From: Pseudomonas sichuanensis
Lineage (GTDB): Bacteria; Pseudomonadota; Gammaproteobacteria; Pseudomonadales; Pseudomonadaceae
Assembly (NCBI RefSeq): GCF_003231305.1
Contig: NZ_QKVM01000022.1
Span: 1 to 64,000, forward strand
DNA length: 64,000 bases
Reading direction: 5' to 3'
Part shown: positions 40,930 to 53,836 of the stretch, piece after piece
Numbering within the stretch: the first letter of the stretch is position 1
Layout: the number at the start of each line of letters is the position of its first letter
Position numbers and translations under genes: made by a program
The notes under the pieces: model-generated
The model's input: only the letters and a program-made list of their open reading frames with translations
Told to the model about the DNA's origin: nothing
The model's database searches: none

Positions 40930-42033
40930 ATGCATTTCACCATTCAACGCGAAGCCCTGTTGAAACCCCTGCAACTGGTCGCAGGCGTCGTCGAGCGCCG
41001 CCAGACCTTGCCGGTCCTGTCCAACGTCCTGCTGGTCGTACAAGGCCAGCAACTGTCGTTGACCGGTACCGACCTGGAAGTCGAACTGGTTGGCCGCGTT
41101 CAGCTGGAAGAGCCTGCCGAGCCGGGCGAGATCACTGTCCCGGCGCGCAAGCTGATGGACATCTGCAAGAGCCTGCCCAGCGATGTGCTGATCGACATCA
41201 AGGTCGACGAGCAGAAGCTGCTGGTCAAGGCCGGCCGCAGCCGCTTCACCCTGTCGACCCTGCCCGCCAATGACTTCCCGACCGTGGAAGAAGGCCCGGG
41301 TTCGCTGACCTGCAATCTGGAACAGAGCAAGCTGCGCCGCCTCATCGAGCGCACCAGCTTCGCCATGGCCCAGCAAGATGTGCGCTACTACCTCAACGGC
41401 ATGCTGCTGGAAGTGTCCACCGACACCCTGCGCGCGGTAGCCACCGATGGCCACCGCCTGGCCCTGTGCGCCATGCAGGCGCCGATCGGCCAGGCCGAGC
41501 GTCACCAGGTCATCGTGCCGCGCAAAGGTATCCTTGAGCTGGCGCGCCTGCTCACCGACCCGGAAGGCATGGTCAGCATCGTCCTTGGCCAGCACCATAT
41601 TCGCGCGACCACCGGTGAGTTCACCTTCACCTCCAAGCTGGTCGACGGCAAGTTCCCGGACTACGAGCGCGTGTTGCCAAAAGGCGGCGACAAGCTGGTG
41701 GTCGGCGACCGTCAGGCTCTGCGTGAAGCGTTCAGCCGTACCGCGATCCTGTCGAACGAGAAGTACCGCGGTATTCGCCTGCAACTGGCGGCTGGCCAGT
41801 TGAAGATCCAGGCCAACAACCCTGAGCAGGAAGAAGCGGAAGAAGAGATCAGCGTCGACTACAACGGCAGCTCCCTGGAGATCGGTTTCAACGTCAGCTA
41901 CCTGCTGGACGTGCTGGGTGTCATGACCACTGAACAGGTGCGCCTGATTCTGTCGGACTCCAACAGCAGCGCCCTGGTACAGGAAGCCGGCAATGATGAC
42001 TCGTCCTACGTTGTCATGCCGATGCGTCTGTAA
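40930..42033 (+). CDS. dnaN: DNA polymerase III beta sliding clamp
   Basis: DnaN encircles DNA and gives processivity to Pol III. Its 367 residues start MHFTIQREALLKPLQLVAGV and contain three clamp domains; the end VVMPMRL is the standard clamp C-terminus. It lies 40 bp after dnaA. Confidence 0.98.
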   Translation: MHFTIQREALLKPLQLVAGVVERRQTLPVLSNVLLVVQGQQLSLTGTDLEVELVGRVQLEEPAEPGEITVPARKLMDICKSLPSDVLIDIKVDEQKLLVKAGRSRFTLSTLPANDFPTVEEGPGSLTCNLEQSKLRRLIERTSFAMAQQDVRYYLNGMLLEVSTDTLRAVATDGHRLALCAMQAPIGQAERHQVIVPRKGILELARLLTDPEGMVSIVLGQHHIRATTGEFTFTSKLVDGKFPDYERVLPKGGDKLVVGDRQALREAFSRTAILSNEKYRGIRLQLAAGQLKIQANNPEQEEAEEEISVDYNGSSLEIGFNVSYLLDVLGVMTTEQVRLILSDSNSSALVQEAGNDDSSYVVMPMRL

Positions 42034-42048
42034 CCCGTAGCAGGCGAA

Positions 42049-45577
<3,529 letters not shown>

Positions 45578-45600
45578 TCAGCCCACCTGCTGTGGATAAA

Positions 45601-45631
45601 AAAAGCCAATACCTCGGTATTGGCTTTTTTT
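45601..45631 (+). terminator. Terminator of gyrB
   Basis: AAAAGCCAATAC and GTATTGGCTTTT form a 12-bp stem with loop CTCG, followed by a T run. It ends 54 bp past the gyrB stop and, being symmetrical, may also serve the converging lipoprotein gene. Confidence 0.92.
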
Positions 45632-45658
45632 ACCTCTAGATCGGTAACGACAGCGGTA

Positions 45659-46351
45659 TCACGGGTCCACTGTTTTGAATGTGTAGCCGTCACCCAACAC
45701 ACACATGCTGGTTTTGACCGGCTGCATTGTCTTGATTGGGGCTGTGCCGCTCAGCTCGCTGACCGTGATGCGGCAGCCGTTAGTCAGCCAATTGATCTCT
45801 TCTGTGGCAAACCGAACCTCATAATCCTTACCCGCCTCAGGCACCAGAACGACTGGTTTTGGAGAGCATCTGGAAGACCCATGCTCGTAAACGGCATGGA
45901 AACCCAAGTCCATCACAGTAGGCTTGCCTGCCGGGATCACATACTCGTTGTAACCCAGCCGATCATGTTTAAGCGCTTCGGTCGTTTGTGAAGCGGGAAT
46001 GTCGATCGTTCGATTGATGTAGTCCTCTTCGACCATCCCTAGCAGATCTACGTTTCGCCACAGTATGTATTGCTTGGTCGATCTGCGGTCCCGGAACGAG
46101 ACCGTGAGCGGGCTGCCTTCCTTGGTGTAGAAGGGGCGATATTGCTCACAGCTGGCATTGGCCTGATAGCTGCCTGTGACTTCAGGCGATGAAAAAACGC
46201 GGATTCGCGCAGTTGAAGCGGGGTCGTATTTGGCGGCTTCGACATCGTTTCGAATGTTGGTCTTGTCGTAGTGGGTGCAGCCTTGCAGCGCCGCTAAGAG
46301 CAAGGTCAGGCCGAGAATCCTGTTCAATATGCGCTCCATAATCCTGAGCAT
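45659..46351 (-). CDS. Putative lipoprotein of unknown function
   Basis: The 230-residue protein has an N-terminal signal with lipobox LAALQGC (Cys25 from ATG 46351; other starts at TTG 46360 and ATG 46339 are possible). The mature part contains two Cys pairs, a RIRVF segment near the start and alternating charged strands, consistent with a beta-rich periplasmic domain. No family is recognised. It converges on gyrB and is preceded by a parS site. Confidence 0.75.
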   Translation of the reverse strand: MLRIMERILNRILGLTLLLAALQGCTHYDKTNIRNDVEAAKYDPASTARIRVFSSPEVTGSYQANASCEQYRPFYTKEGSPLTVSFRDRRSTKQYILWRNVDLLGMVEEDYINRTIDIPASQTTEALKHDRLGYNEYVIPAGKPTVMDLGFHAVYEHGSSRCSPKPVVLVPEAGKDYEVRFATEEINWLTNGCRITVSELSGTAPIKTMQPVKTSMCVLGDGYTFKTVDP

Positions 46352-46414
46352 TGTGGGCAATCATTTTCGGCCGATGATATCAAAACAATGTCAGCGCAAG
46401 AGCGGCTCAGGGAG

Positions 46415-46430
46415 TGTTCCACGTGGAACG
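46415..46430. promoter_or_regulatory. parS: parS site 3
   Basis: TGTTCCACGTGGAACG matches 15 of 16 positions of the parS consensus. It lies in the short gap between the lipoprotein gene and fisR, about 7 kb from oriC. Confidence 0.85.
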
Positions 46431-46432
46431 CT

Positions 46433-47731
46433 TCAAAGTCCCAAGGCTTTGAGGCGCCGATAAAGCGTACGCTCGCTCATGCCCAGATGCGCTGCGAGTT
46501 CGCTTCGAGACCCTCTGAAGGTTTCCAGCGCATGGGCCAACTGCGGCATTTCATGTTTCCCGCGACCACGCAAAGCCTTGTGATCAACCACCGGATGGAG
46601 GCCCTCGGGAAGATGCTCGGGGCGGATCAGACCGTCATCGGCGAACAGGCGAGCCCGCTCCAGGATATTTCGCAGCTCGCGAATATTCCCGGGGAAGCTA
46701 TGCAGGCTGAGTCGTTCAAGCGCTTCATCGGTCACCTTGGGAGACTGCTTGCCCGCCATCCTTTGCAACAGGCTTTCACAAAGCAGAGGCAAGTCTTCAG
46801 CCCGCTCGCGCAAGGCCGGTAAGCGTATCGGGAAGCCGCTGATGCGGTAATACAGGTCTTCCCGGAACGTGCCATCAGCAGCCATTTCCTTGAGTGGCTT
46901 GTGGGTCGCCGAGACCAAACGGAAATCCGAATGAACCGTGCGTGTGCTGCCGACCGGACGGAAACTGCCGGACTCGATCAACCGCAGCAGTTTCACCTGC
47001 ATGGCCAGCGGCACCTCACCGATTTCATCAAGGAACAGGGTGCCGCCATGGGCTGCTTCAGCCAGGCCGATCTTGCGCTGAGTAGCGCCTGTGAAGGCGC
47101 CCTTCTCATAGCCGAACAATTCGCTCTCGAACAAAGACTCGGTCAACCCCGTACAGTCCACCACTACCAACGGCCCGTTGGCCCTGGGGCTTCCCAGGTG
47201 CAAAGCGCGGGCGAACAGCTCCTTGCCCGTGCCAGACTCACCTTGCAGCAACACCGGGATCTGCGCCGGCGCCGCCCGTTGCAAGCTGGCGACCGCCGCC
47301 TTGAAGGCCGCTGCGCGACCCACCAGGCCCTGCTCCTGCGGTTGTGCCGACGCCAGGGTGACGCTGGTCAGGCGCTCGACGAAGGCCACCACCCTGCCCT
47401 GCTCGTCGAGGATCGGCCGCAGTTCCACATCCACATGTTCCGGGCCGCGAGGTGTGTGGTGGATATGCAGCACACGCTCGGGGACTTTGCTGTCCAGCGA
47501 TTTGCGCAGCGGGCAGTGTTCACCGGCCTGGTCGCAGGGCACTGCGTAGTGGTGCGAGACCCGGTGGCATTTCTCGCCCACAGGCGCATGATCGTCGCTG
47601 CCGAACTGACGGCGGTAAGCAGCATTGGCGGCAAGGATGTTGTAGTCGGTGTCCAGGATGATGCTGGGCAGCACATCGTGTTCGAGGTAGGACACCAGCG
47701 CGAGAATCGCGGGATGGGAAGCGGCAAGCAT
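46433..47731 (-). CDS. fisR: FisR-like sigma-54-dependent activator of sulfide oxidation
   Basis: The 432 residues from ATG 47731 ([10 protein letters not shown]) form a PAS-like sensor (about 15-120), an AAA+ domain with [15 protein letters not shown] and GAFTGA, needed to contact sigma-54, and a C-terminal Fis-type HTH ([24 protein letters not shown]). Cys55, Cys66 and Cys73 in the sensor have the same spacing (11 and 7) as the reactive cysteines 53, 64 and 71 that I recall for FisR of Cupriavidus. It is divergent from persulfide dioxygenase and sqr, its expected targets. In Cupriavidus, FisR senses sulfane sulfur; here this is inferred. Confidence 0.82.
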   Translation of the reverse strand: MLAASHPAILALVSYLEHDVLPSIILDTDYNILAANAAYRRQFGSDDHAPVGEKCHRVSHHYAVPCDQAGEHCPLRKSLDSKVPERVLHIHHTPRGPEHVDVELRPILDEQGRVVAFVERLTSVTLASAQPQEQGLVGRAAAFKAAVASLQRAAPAQIPVLLQGESGTGKELFARALHLGSPRANGPLVVVDCTGLTESLFESELFGYEKGAFTGATQRKIGLAEAAHGGTLFLDEIGEVPLAMQVKLLRLIESGSFRPVGSTRTVHSDFRLVSATHKPLKEMAADGTFREDLYYRISGFPIRLPALRERAEDLPLLCESLLQRMAGKQSPKVTDEALERLSLHSFPGNIRELRNILERARLFADDGLIRPEHLPEGLHPVVDHKALRGRGKHEMPQLAHALETFRGSRSELAAHLGMSERTLYRRLKALGL

Positions 47732-47773
47732 GACAGCACCAGATAAAAGACCCGCCGAGCGTAGCAAGGACTG

Positions 47774-47817
47774 CCAATCACTGCCATTGGCTGACAGTCG
47801 ACTGCCAGCAACTGTCA
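47774..47817. promoter_or_regulatory. Candidate upstream activator sites for FisR
   Basis: Two inverted repeats lie upstream of the probable sigma-54 promoter: CCAAT-N7-ATTGG (47774-47790) and TGACAGT-N12-ACTGTCA (47792-47817). Their distance of about 90-130 bp from the promoter suits an enhancer-binding protein. Confidence 0.45.
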
Positions 47818-47902
47818 CCTTTGGCGGTGCGGTACGGCGCTGTCCGGCAGGCTACCCTGACGCAATGCCACAGTTACGGGGCCCGCGCCCATCAGAAAGG
47901 CA

Positions 47903-47918
47903 TGGCATGCATCTTGAT
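47903..47918 (+). promoter_or_regulatory. Candidate sigma-54 promoter for the sulfide oxidation operon
   Basis: TGGCATGCATCTTGAT has the -24 GG and -12 G of a sigma-54 promoter (GG-N10-G, with A in place of the final C). It lies 59 bp before the dioxygenase start and faces the operon. Confidence 0.55.
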
Positions 47919-47976
47919 AAAGCACCGTTCACTGCCTAAGCCTTCAAGGAGGCACGGTGGATAACTGGAGAGCGCA

Positions 47977-48861
47977 ATGATCATCGGCAACAACCTTCAT
48001 GTTGAAGCATTCTTCGACAAGACCACCTCGACCATCAGTTACCTGGTGATGGACGGCGAGACGCGTCAGTGCGCGTTGATCGACAGCGTGCTCGACTACG
48101 ACCCAAAGTCCGGGCGCACCTGCACGGCGTCCGCGGACCAACTGATTGCCCGCGTGAATGAGCTGGGCGCCAAGGTTCAGTGGATCCTGGAAACCCACGT
48201 GCATGCCGACCACTTGTCGGCGGCGGCCTATCTCAAGGAAAAACTTGGCGGCCATACCGGCATCGGTGCGCTGATCACCCAGGTGCAGAAAGTGTTCGGC
48301 ACCCTGTTCAACGCCGAGCCCGGGTTCGCCCGCGACGGCAGCCAGTTCGATGTGCTGTTCGTCGATGAGGAAGGCTTTCGCATCGGCAACCTGCATGCCC
48401 GCGCCCTGCATACCCCCGGGCATACGCCGGCCTGCATGAGCTATATGGTCCAGGACGCCGGCGAGACCGCGGTGTTCGTTGGCGACACCCTGTTCACGCC
48501 CGACTACGGTACTGCCCGTTGCGACTTCCCCGGCGCCAGCGCGACAACCCTATACCAGTCGATCCGTCGGCTGCTGGCCTTCCCTGACCAAACGCAGTTG
48601 TTCATGTGCCACGACTACCTGCCGGGCGGCCGTGAGCTGCGCTACGTCACCACGGTGGCCGAGCAACGAGCCGACAACATTCACATTCATGAAGGCGTCA
48701 GCCAGGACAGCTTCGTGGCGATGCGCGAAGCCCGTGACAAGACCCTCGATATGCCCGTGCTGATCCTGCCATCGGTACAGATCAATATGCGCAGCGGCCA
48801 GTATCCCGAGCCCGAGGAAAACGGCGTGAGCTACCTGAAGATCCCGCTGAACAAACTGTAA
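47977..48861 (+). CDS. pdo: Persulfide dioxygenase (MBL fold, ETHE1/Blh-like)
   Basis: This enzyme oxidises glutathione persulfide to sulfite. The metallo-beta-lactamase motif THVHADHLSA (about residues 69-78) supplies the iron ligands, and HTPGHTPACMSY and FMCHDYLPGG complete the site. Its 294 residues match the longer persulfide dioxygenases known as PdoA or Blh. A GGAGAG site precedes the ATG. It is followed by sqr and is probably activated by the divergent FisR. Confidence 0.9.
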   Translation: MIIGNNLHVEAFFDKTTSTISYLVMDGETRQCALIDSVLDYDPKSGRTCTASADQLIARVNELGAKVQWILETHVHADHLSAAAYLKEKLGGHTGIGALITQVQKVFGTLFNAEPGFARDGSQFDVLFVDEEGFRIGNLHARALHTPGHTPACMSYMVQDAGETAVFVGDTLFTPDYGTARCDFPGASATTLYQSIRRLLAFPDQTQLFMCHDYLPGGRELRYVTTVAEQRADNIHIHEGVSQDSFVAMREARDKTLDMPVLILPSVQINMRSGQYPEPEENGVSYLKIPLNKL

Positions 48862-48901
48862 AGCGCATCACCTACATAACGAGATTCAAAGGAACACCGC
48901 C

Positions 48902-50182
48902 ATGCCTGCCTTGCTGTCCCCTGCCGATTCATCCCCTGCCGACCACCACAAAGTGGTGATCGTCGGTGCCGGCGCCGCCGGTATCGCCACCGCCTCGAGC
49001 CTGATCGCCCGCGACCCGTCACTGGATATCAGCCTGATCGACCCCGCCGATGTGCACTACTACCAGCCTGGCTGGACCATGGTCGGTGCCGGTGTGTTCA
49101 AGGCACCGAGCACCGCCCACACCATGGCCGCCACCCTGCCCCGTGGGGTGCGCTGGATCAAGGCGCGGGTCGAAGGCTTCGACCCCCATGGGCAACTGGT
49201 CATGCTCGAAGGTGGTCGAGCCGTCAGTTACGAACAGCTGGTGGTGTGCCCGGGCCTCAAGCTCGACTGGAGCGCCATCGAAGGCCTGAGCGAAACACTC
49301 GGGCGCAATGGTGTCACGTCCAACTACCGCTACGACCTGGCGCCCTACACCTGGGAGCTGGTGCAGACGCTCAAGCAAGGCCGTGCCCTGTTCACCCAGC
49401 CGCCGATGCCGATCAAATGCGCGGGTGCGCCGCAGAAGGCCCTGTACCTGTCGTGCGATCACTGGTTGCGCAATGGCCGGCTCGGCAATGTCAGGGCCAG
49501 CTTCTTCAACGCGGGCGCCGTGCTGTTCGGTGTGCCGGACTACGTGCCGGCCTTGATGAGCTACATCGACAAGTACGGCGTCGACCTCAACTATCAGCAT
49601 CGCCTGACGGCGGTAGATGGCCCGAACAAGCGCGCCACCTTCGTGCGCACACTGCCGGATGGCAGCAGCGAAACCCGCGTCGAAGCCTTCGACATGCTGC
49701 ACGTGGTGCCGCCGCAAGTGGCGCCGGACTTCATCCGTCAGAGCCCGCTGGCCGATGCCGCTGGCTGGGTGGATGTCGACCCGCACACCCTGCGCCACCG
49801 CCAGTTCGGCAATATCCACGCCTTGGGCGACGTGGCCAACACCAGTAACGCCAAGACCGCCGCCGCTGCCCGCAAGCAGGCACCGGTGGTGGCCAACAAC
49901 GTGCTGGTGGCCCTTGGTCGCCTGCCGACCTTGGCGCAATACGACGGCTATGGTTCCTGCCCGCTGACGGTGGAGCGCGGCAAGATCGTTCTTGCCGAGT
50001 TCACCTATGGCGGCAAGGTGGCGCCGAGCTTCCCGCGCTGGTTGCTCGACGGGCGCAAGCCGACCCGCCTGGCCTGGCTGTTGAAAGCGCAGATCCTGCC
50101 GCCGCTGTACTGGAAGGCCATGCTCAAGGGCCGTGAATGGATGGCGCGGCCACAGCCGCTGGTGGTCGAGGCGCAGCAGTGA
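48902..50182 (+). CDS. sqr: Sulfide:quinone oxidoreductase
   Basis: SQR oxidises sulfide to persulfide and passes electrons to the quinone pool. The 426 residues have an N-terminal FAD motif VVIVGAGAAGIATASSL, the cysteines in LVVCPGLKLDW and PIKCAGAPQKALYLSCD, and the FAD contact NIHALGDVANTSNAKTAAAARKQ. The IKCAGAPQK segment resembles human-type SQR. It lies 40 bp after pdo. Confidence 0.93.
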   Translation: MPALLSPADSSPADHHKVVIVGAGAAGIATASSLIARDPSLDISLIDPADVHYYQPGWTMVGAGVFKAPSTAHTMAATLPRGVRWIKARVEGFDPHGQLVMLEGGRAVSYEQLVVCPGLKLDWSAIEGLSETLGRNGVTSNYRYDLAPYTWELVQTLKQGRALFTQPPMPIKCAGAPQKALYLSCDHWLRNGRLGNVRASFFNAGAVLFGVPDYVPALMSYIDKYGVDLNYQHRLTAVDGPNKRATFVRTLPDGSSETRVEAFDMLHVVPPQVAPDFIRQSPLADAAGWVDVDPHTLRHRQFGNIHALGDVANTSNAKTAAAARKQAPVVANNVLVALGRLPTLAQYDGYGSCPLTVERGKIVLAEFTYGGKVAPSFPRWLLDGRKPTRLAWLLKAQILPPLYWKAMLKGREWMARPQPLVVEAQQ

Positions 50183-50997
50183 TCGAACAGCAGCTGCTGG
50201 GCGCCGGGCTCGGCGCAATCATTGGCGCGGTGCTGGCACTGACCGGCGCCGGTGGCGGCATCCTCGCGGTGCCGCTGCTGGTGTTCGGTTTGGGCCTGAG
50301 CATGGTCGAGGCGGCGCCGATCGGCCTGCTCGCCGTTGGCCTGGCGGCGGCGGTGGGCGCCCTGCTCGGTTTGCGCGAAGGACTGGTACGTTATCGCGCC
50401 GCCCTGTTCATCGCCCTGATCGGCATCGTCGCATCGCCCTTTGGCCTGATGCTCGCCCATCAATTGCCCAACACACCCTTGGCCCTGGTGTTCGCCGGGG
50501 TGCTGGTTTACGCCTGCCTGCGCATCTGGCGCAAGGCGGCCAGGCAACTGCGCGGCGAGGCCAATGACGCCCATCGTTTCATCGAGCCCTGCGTGCTCAA
50601 CCCCTTGCAGGGCCGCTTGCGCTGGACCCTGCCCTGCGCCAGGGCCCTGGCCTTTACTGGGCTGATGTCGGGGTTGCTGTCCGGCCTGCTGGGCGTGGGC
50701 GGTGGTTTCGTGATCATCCCGGCCTTGAACCGCTACACCAACCTGCGCATGACCAGCATCGTCGCCACTTCGCTGGCGGTGATTGCCCTGGTGTCCACCG
50801 GTAGCGTGGTGAGCGCCAGCGTGGCCGGTGTGATGCATTGGCAGGTGGGGCTGCCCTTCGCCATCGGTGCGGTCATCGGCCTGCTGCTGGCGCGGCCGCT
50901 CGCCGCTCGCATCGCCGGCCCGCGCCTGCAGCAGCTGTTCGCCGTGGCAGGCTGGGCGGCCGCGCTGTTGCTGGCCGGCAAGGCGCTACTCGGCTAG
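50179..50997 (+). CDS. TauE/SafE-family sulfite exporter
   Basis: This 272-residue membrane protein has about eight hydrophobic segments and two TauE/SafE repeats (IIGAVLALTGAGGGILAVPLL and GLLSGLLGVGGGFVIIPAL, read in two blocks). GTG 50179 overlaps the sqr stop (GTGA) and is chosen for this coupling. Its place after pdo and sqr fits export of sulfite made by persulfide oxidation. Confidence 0.85.
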   Translation: MIEQQLLGAGLGAIIGAVLALTGAGGGILAVPLLVFGLGLSMVEAAPIGLLAVGLAAAVGALLGLREGLVRYRAALFIALIGIVASPFGLMLAHQLPNTPLALVFAGVLVYACLRIWRKAARQLRGEANDAHRFIEPCVLNPLQGRLRWTLPCARALAFTGLMSGLLSGLLGVGGGFVIIPALNRYTNLRMTSIVATSLAVIALVSTGSVVSASVAGVMHWQVGLPFAIGAVIGLLLARPLAARIAGPRLQQLFAVAGWAAALLLAGKALLG

Positions 50998-51873
50998 CAG
51001 CTCATCCTGCTCGGCGGCGCACAGCGCCAGCAGGTAATCCCACACCACCCGCAGGCGCACCGACTTGTGCAGTTCGCGGCGGGTGCAGATCCAGTAGCTG
51101 CGCTGGATGGTTTCGCTGGGCAGCACGCGCACAAGCTTCGGGTCGTGGCGGGCCATGTAGTTGGGCAGCACGGCAATGCCCAGCCCGGCTTGGGCGGCGT
51201 GCTGCTGGGCGATCACGCTGGTGCTGCGAAATGCCACATTGGGTGTGCGGCAGAAGCTGTTGAGGAACAGCAGTTCCTGGCTGAACAGCAGGTCGTCGAC
51301 ATAACCGATCCAGCTGTGCCGGGCCAGGTCTTCGCGGTTGCGCAGTGGTGGTGCGCGGTCCAGGTAGGCTTGGCTGGCGTACAGCGCCAGGCGGTAGTCG
51401 GTGAGCTTGCGGGTGATCAGCAGGTCGGCGTTGGGGCGCTCCAGGTGGATGCTGATTTCGGCCTCGCGGTTGAGGATGCTGACGAAGCGCGGCACCGCCA
51501 CCAGCTCCACTTCCAGCCCCGGGTAGCGCTCGAACAACGCGTTCATCCGCGGGGTGAAGAACATGATGCCGATGCCTTCGGTGACCCCCAGGCGAATCTT
51601 GCCCAGGGGGGTGATGGCCTGGGTGATTTCCTCCTGCGCCAGCAGGGCGACGTTCTCCATGGCCTCGGCGTGCTTGAGCAGTGCCTGGCCAGAGGGGGTG
51701 AGGTCGTAGCCTTGGGCGTGCTGGACGAACAGCGCCGTGCCCAGGCTTTTCTCGATGCTCTCGATATGCCGGGCCACGGTGCTGTGGGTGGTGTTGAGGC
51801 GCTTGGCGGCGGTCAGCAGCCGGCCGCTGCGCTGCAACTCGAGGAAAAACCGCAGATCGTTCCAGTCGAACAT
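50986..51873 (-). CDS. LysR-family transcriptional regulator
   Basis: The 295 residues from ATG 51873 (MFDWNDLRFFLELQRSGRL) have an N-terminal winged HTH (AAKRLNTTHSTVARHIESIEKSLG) and a substrate-binding domain. It converges on tauE with a 12-bp overlap and is divergent from the GMC oxidoreductase across a REP pair, so the GMC gene and its transporter are the likely targets. The ligand is unknown. Confidence 0.88.
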   Translation of the reverse strand: MFDWNDLRFFLELQRSGRLLTAAKRLNTTHSTVARHIESIEKSLGTALFVQHAQGYDLTPSGQALLKHAEAMENVALLAQEEITQAITPLGKIRLGVTEGIGIMFFTPRMNALFERYPGLEVELVAVPRFVSILNREAEISIHLERPNADLLITRKLTDYRLALYASQAYLDRAPPLRNREDLARHSWIGYVDDLLFSQELLFLNSFCRTPNVAFRSTSVIAQQHAAQAGLGIAVLPNYMARHDPKLVRVLPSETIQRSYWICTRRELHKSVRLRVVWDYLLALCAAEQDELLAE

Positions 51874-51900
51874 CGAGCATCCTTGTACATGCATTCTGAG

Positions 51901-51977
51901 GCCCTATCGCGGGGCAAGCCCGCTCCCACGCCGATCTCAAAGGGCGGCGTGGGAGCGGGCTTGCCCCGCGATAGGGC
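51901..51977. repeat. Perfect REP pair, 33-bp arms
   Basis: Two REP copies (51901-51933 and 51945-51977) are exact inverted repeats over 33 bp with an 11-base loop. They contain the core CGGGGCAAGCCCGCTCCCAC. The pair lies between the lysR start and the GMC oxidoreductase. Confidence 0.95.
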
Positions 51978-52089
51978 TGAAACGCTGTGCTAAAACGCAC
52001 AACGGCTGCGCAAAATCTCGTGTTTCCTCAGCGAAATTAATCAATAAGATGGACCGGGACAAGAATAATAATCAGGCGCGAGGTTGCAC

Positions 52090-53739
52090 ATGCCATCAGC
52101 CGATTCTGTCTACGACTACGTGGTCGTGGGTGCCGGGCCCGCCGGTTGCCTGCTGGCCAACCGTCTGTCCGCCGACCCTGCCTGCCGCGTCCTGCTGCTG
52201 GAAGCCGGCGGCCGCGACAACTATCCCTGGATTCACATCCCCGTCGGTTACCTCTACTGCATCGGCAACCCCCGCACCGACTGGTGCTTCAAGACCGAAG
52301 CCCAACCTGGCCTGAATGGCCGTGCCCTGGGTTATCCACGGGGCAAGGTGCTCGGCGGCTGTTCCTCGATCAACGGCATGATCTACATGCGCGGCCAGGC
52401 CGCCGACTACGACCGTTGGGCCGAGCAAGGCAACGACGGCTGGGCATGGAAGGACGTGCTGCCGTTGTTCAAGCAAAGCGAAAACCACTTCGCCGGCGCC
52501 AGCGACAGCCATGGCGGCGACGGTGAATGGCGGGTCGAACAGCAGCGCTACAGTTGGCCGATCCTCGATGCCTTCCGCGATGCCGCCGAGCAGAGCGGCA
52601 TCGCCAAGGTTGATGACTTCAACACCGGCGATAACGCCGGCTGCGGCTATTTTCAGGTCAATCAGCGTCGCGGTGTGCGTTGGAACTCGGCCAAAGCCTT
52701 CCTCAAACCCATCCTCAAACGGCCCAACCTGACCGTCCTGACCGGCGTCGAGGTCGACCAGGTGCTGCTCAACAACACCCGCGCCCGGGCGGTGAAAGCG
52801 CGCTGGCAAGGCGGGTGGCATGAGTTCGGCGCTCGCCGCGAGATCATTCTTTGCGCAGGTTCTGTAGGGTCGCCCGGTATCCTGCAACGCTCGGGCATCG
52901 GCCCGCGCAAGCTGCTCGAAGGGCTGGGCATCGGCGTGCGGCACGACATGCCCGGCGTCGGCGGCAACCTGCAGGACCACCTGCAACTGCGGCTGATCTA
53001 CCAGATCGACAACACCCGTACCCTCAACCAGATGGCCAACAGCCTGTGGGGCAAGCTGGGCATGGGCCTGCGTTACGCCTATGACCGCAGTGGCCCGCTG
53101 GCCATGGCGCCGAGCCAGCTGGGGGCATTCGTGCGTTCGGGCCCGGAGCAGGCCACCGCCAACCTGCAATACCACGTGCAGCCCCTGTCGCTGGAGCGCT
53201 TCGGTGAGCCGCTGCATCGCTTCCCGGCCTTCACCGCCTCGGTGTGCAACCTGCGCCCGGTCAGCCGTGGGCGTATCGATATCCGCTCGGCGGACATGCA
53301 CGCCACACCCTTGATCGACCCCAATTACCTGAGTGCGCCCGAAGACCTGCAGGTGGCGGCAGCTGCCATCCGCATGACCCGGCGCATCGCCCAGGCCCCT
53401 GCCCTGGCCGCCTTCGCCCCCCGCGAATACCTGCCCGGCCCCGCCCTGCAGAGTGAAGAAGACCTGCACCAGGCCGCCGGCCAGATCGGCACCACCATCT
53501 TCCACCCGGTGGGCACCTGCCGCATGGGCAATGGCGCGCTGGACGTTGTGGATAACCAGCTGCGCGTGCACGGCATTCCCGGCCTGCGCGTGGCCGACGC
53601 TTCGATCATGCCGCAGATCGTCTCCGGCAATACCTGTTCACCTACGTTGATGATCGCCGAGAAGGCGGCGCAACTGATCCTCAAGGGGGCCCGTAGCCAG
53701 ACCAACCTCAGCGACTCCAGCGCGATACCGACGCCCTGA
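52090..53739 (+). CDS. GMC-family FAD oxidoreductase (choline dehydrogenase-like)
   Basis: The 549 residues contain an FAD motif YVVVGAGPAGCLLANRL, the GMC signature GKVLGGCSSINGMIYMRG and the C-terminal catalytic His region FHPVGTCRMG. The family oxidises alcohols (choline, aromatic or polyethylene glycol-type). The start is ATG 52090. It lies before an MFS transporter gene and opposite a LysR gene, suggesting catabolism of a substrate that the transporter imports. The substrate cannot be told from the sequence. Confidence 0.9.
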   Translation: MPSADSVYDYVVVGAGPAGCLLANRLSADPACRVLLLEAGGRDNYPWIHIPVGYLYCIGNPRTDWCFKTEAQPGLNGRALGYPRGKVLGGCSSINGMIYMRGQAADYDRWAEQGNDGWAWKDVLPLFKQSENHFAGASDSHGGDGEWRVEQQRYSWPILDAFRDAAEQSGIAKVDDFNTGDNAGCGYFQVNQRRGVRWNSAKAFLKPILKRPNLTVLTGVEVDQVLLNNTRARAVKARWQGGWHEFGARREIILCAGSVGSPGILQRSGIGPRKLLEGLGIGVRHDMPGVGGNLQDHLQLRLIYQIDNTRTLNQMANSLWGKLGMGLRYAYDRSGPLAMAPSQLGAFVRSGPEQATANLQYHVQPLSLERFGEPLHRFPAFTASVCNLRPVSRGRIDIRSADMHATPLIDPNYLSAPEDLQVAAAAIRMTRRIAQAPALAAFAPREYLPGPALQSEEDLHQAAGQIGTTIFHPVGTCRMGNGALDVVDNQLRVHGIPGLRVADASIMPQIVSGNTCSPTLMIAEKAAQLILKGARSQTNLSDSSAIPTP

Positions 53740-53836
53740 CCCGGGTGTTTGCAACAGCGACGGCTCGTGGTCGGAGGCCGTCGGCAGTGGAACAACAAGA
53801 ATAATCACTGTGGCCCTCGGGCCGAGGACAGCAACG

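Noticed and set aside
52096-53571. 491-residue open frame opposite the GMC oxidoreductase
   Set aside because: It is antisense to a gene with clear GMC family motifs.
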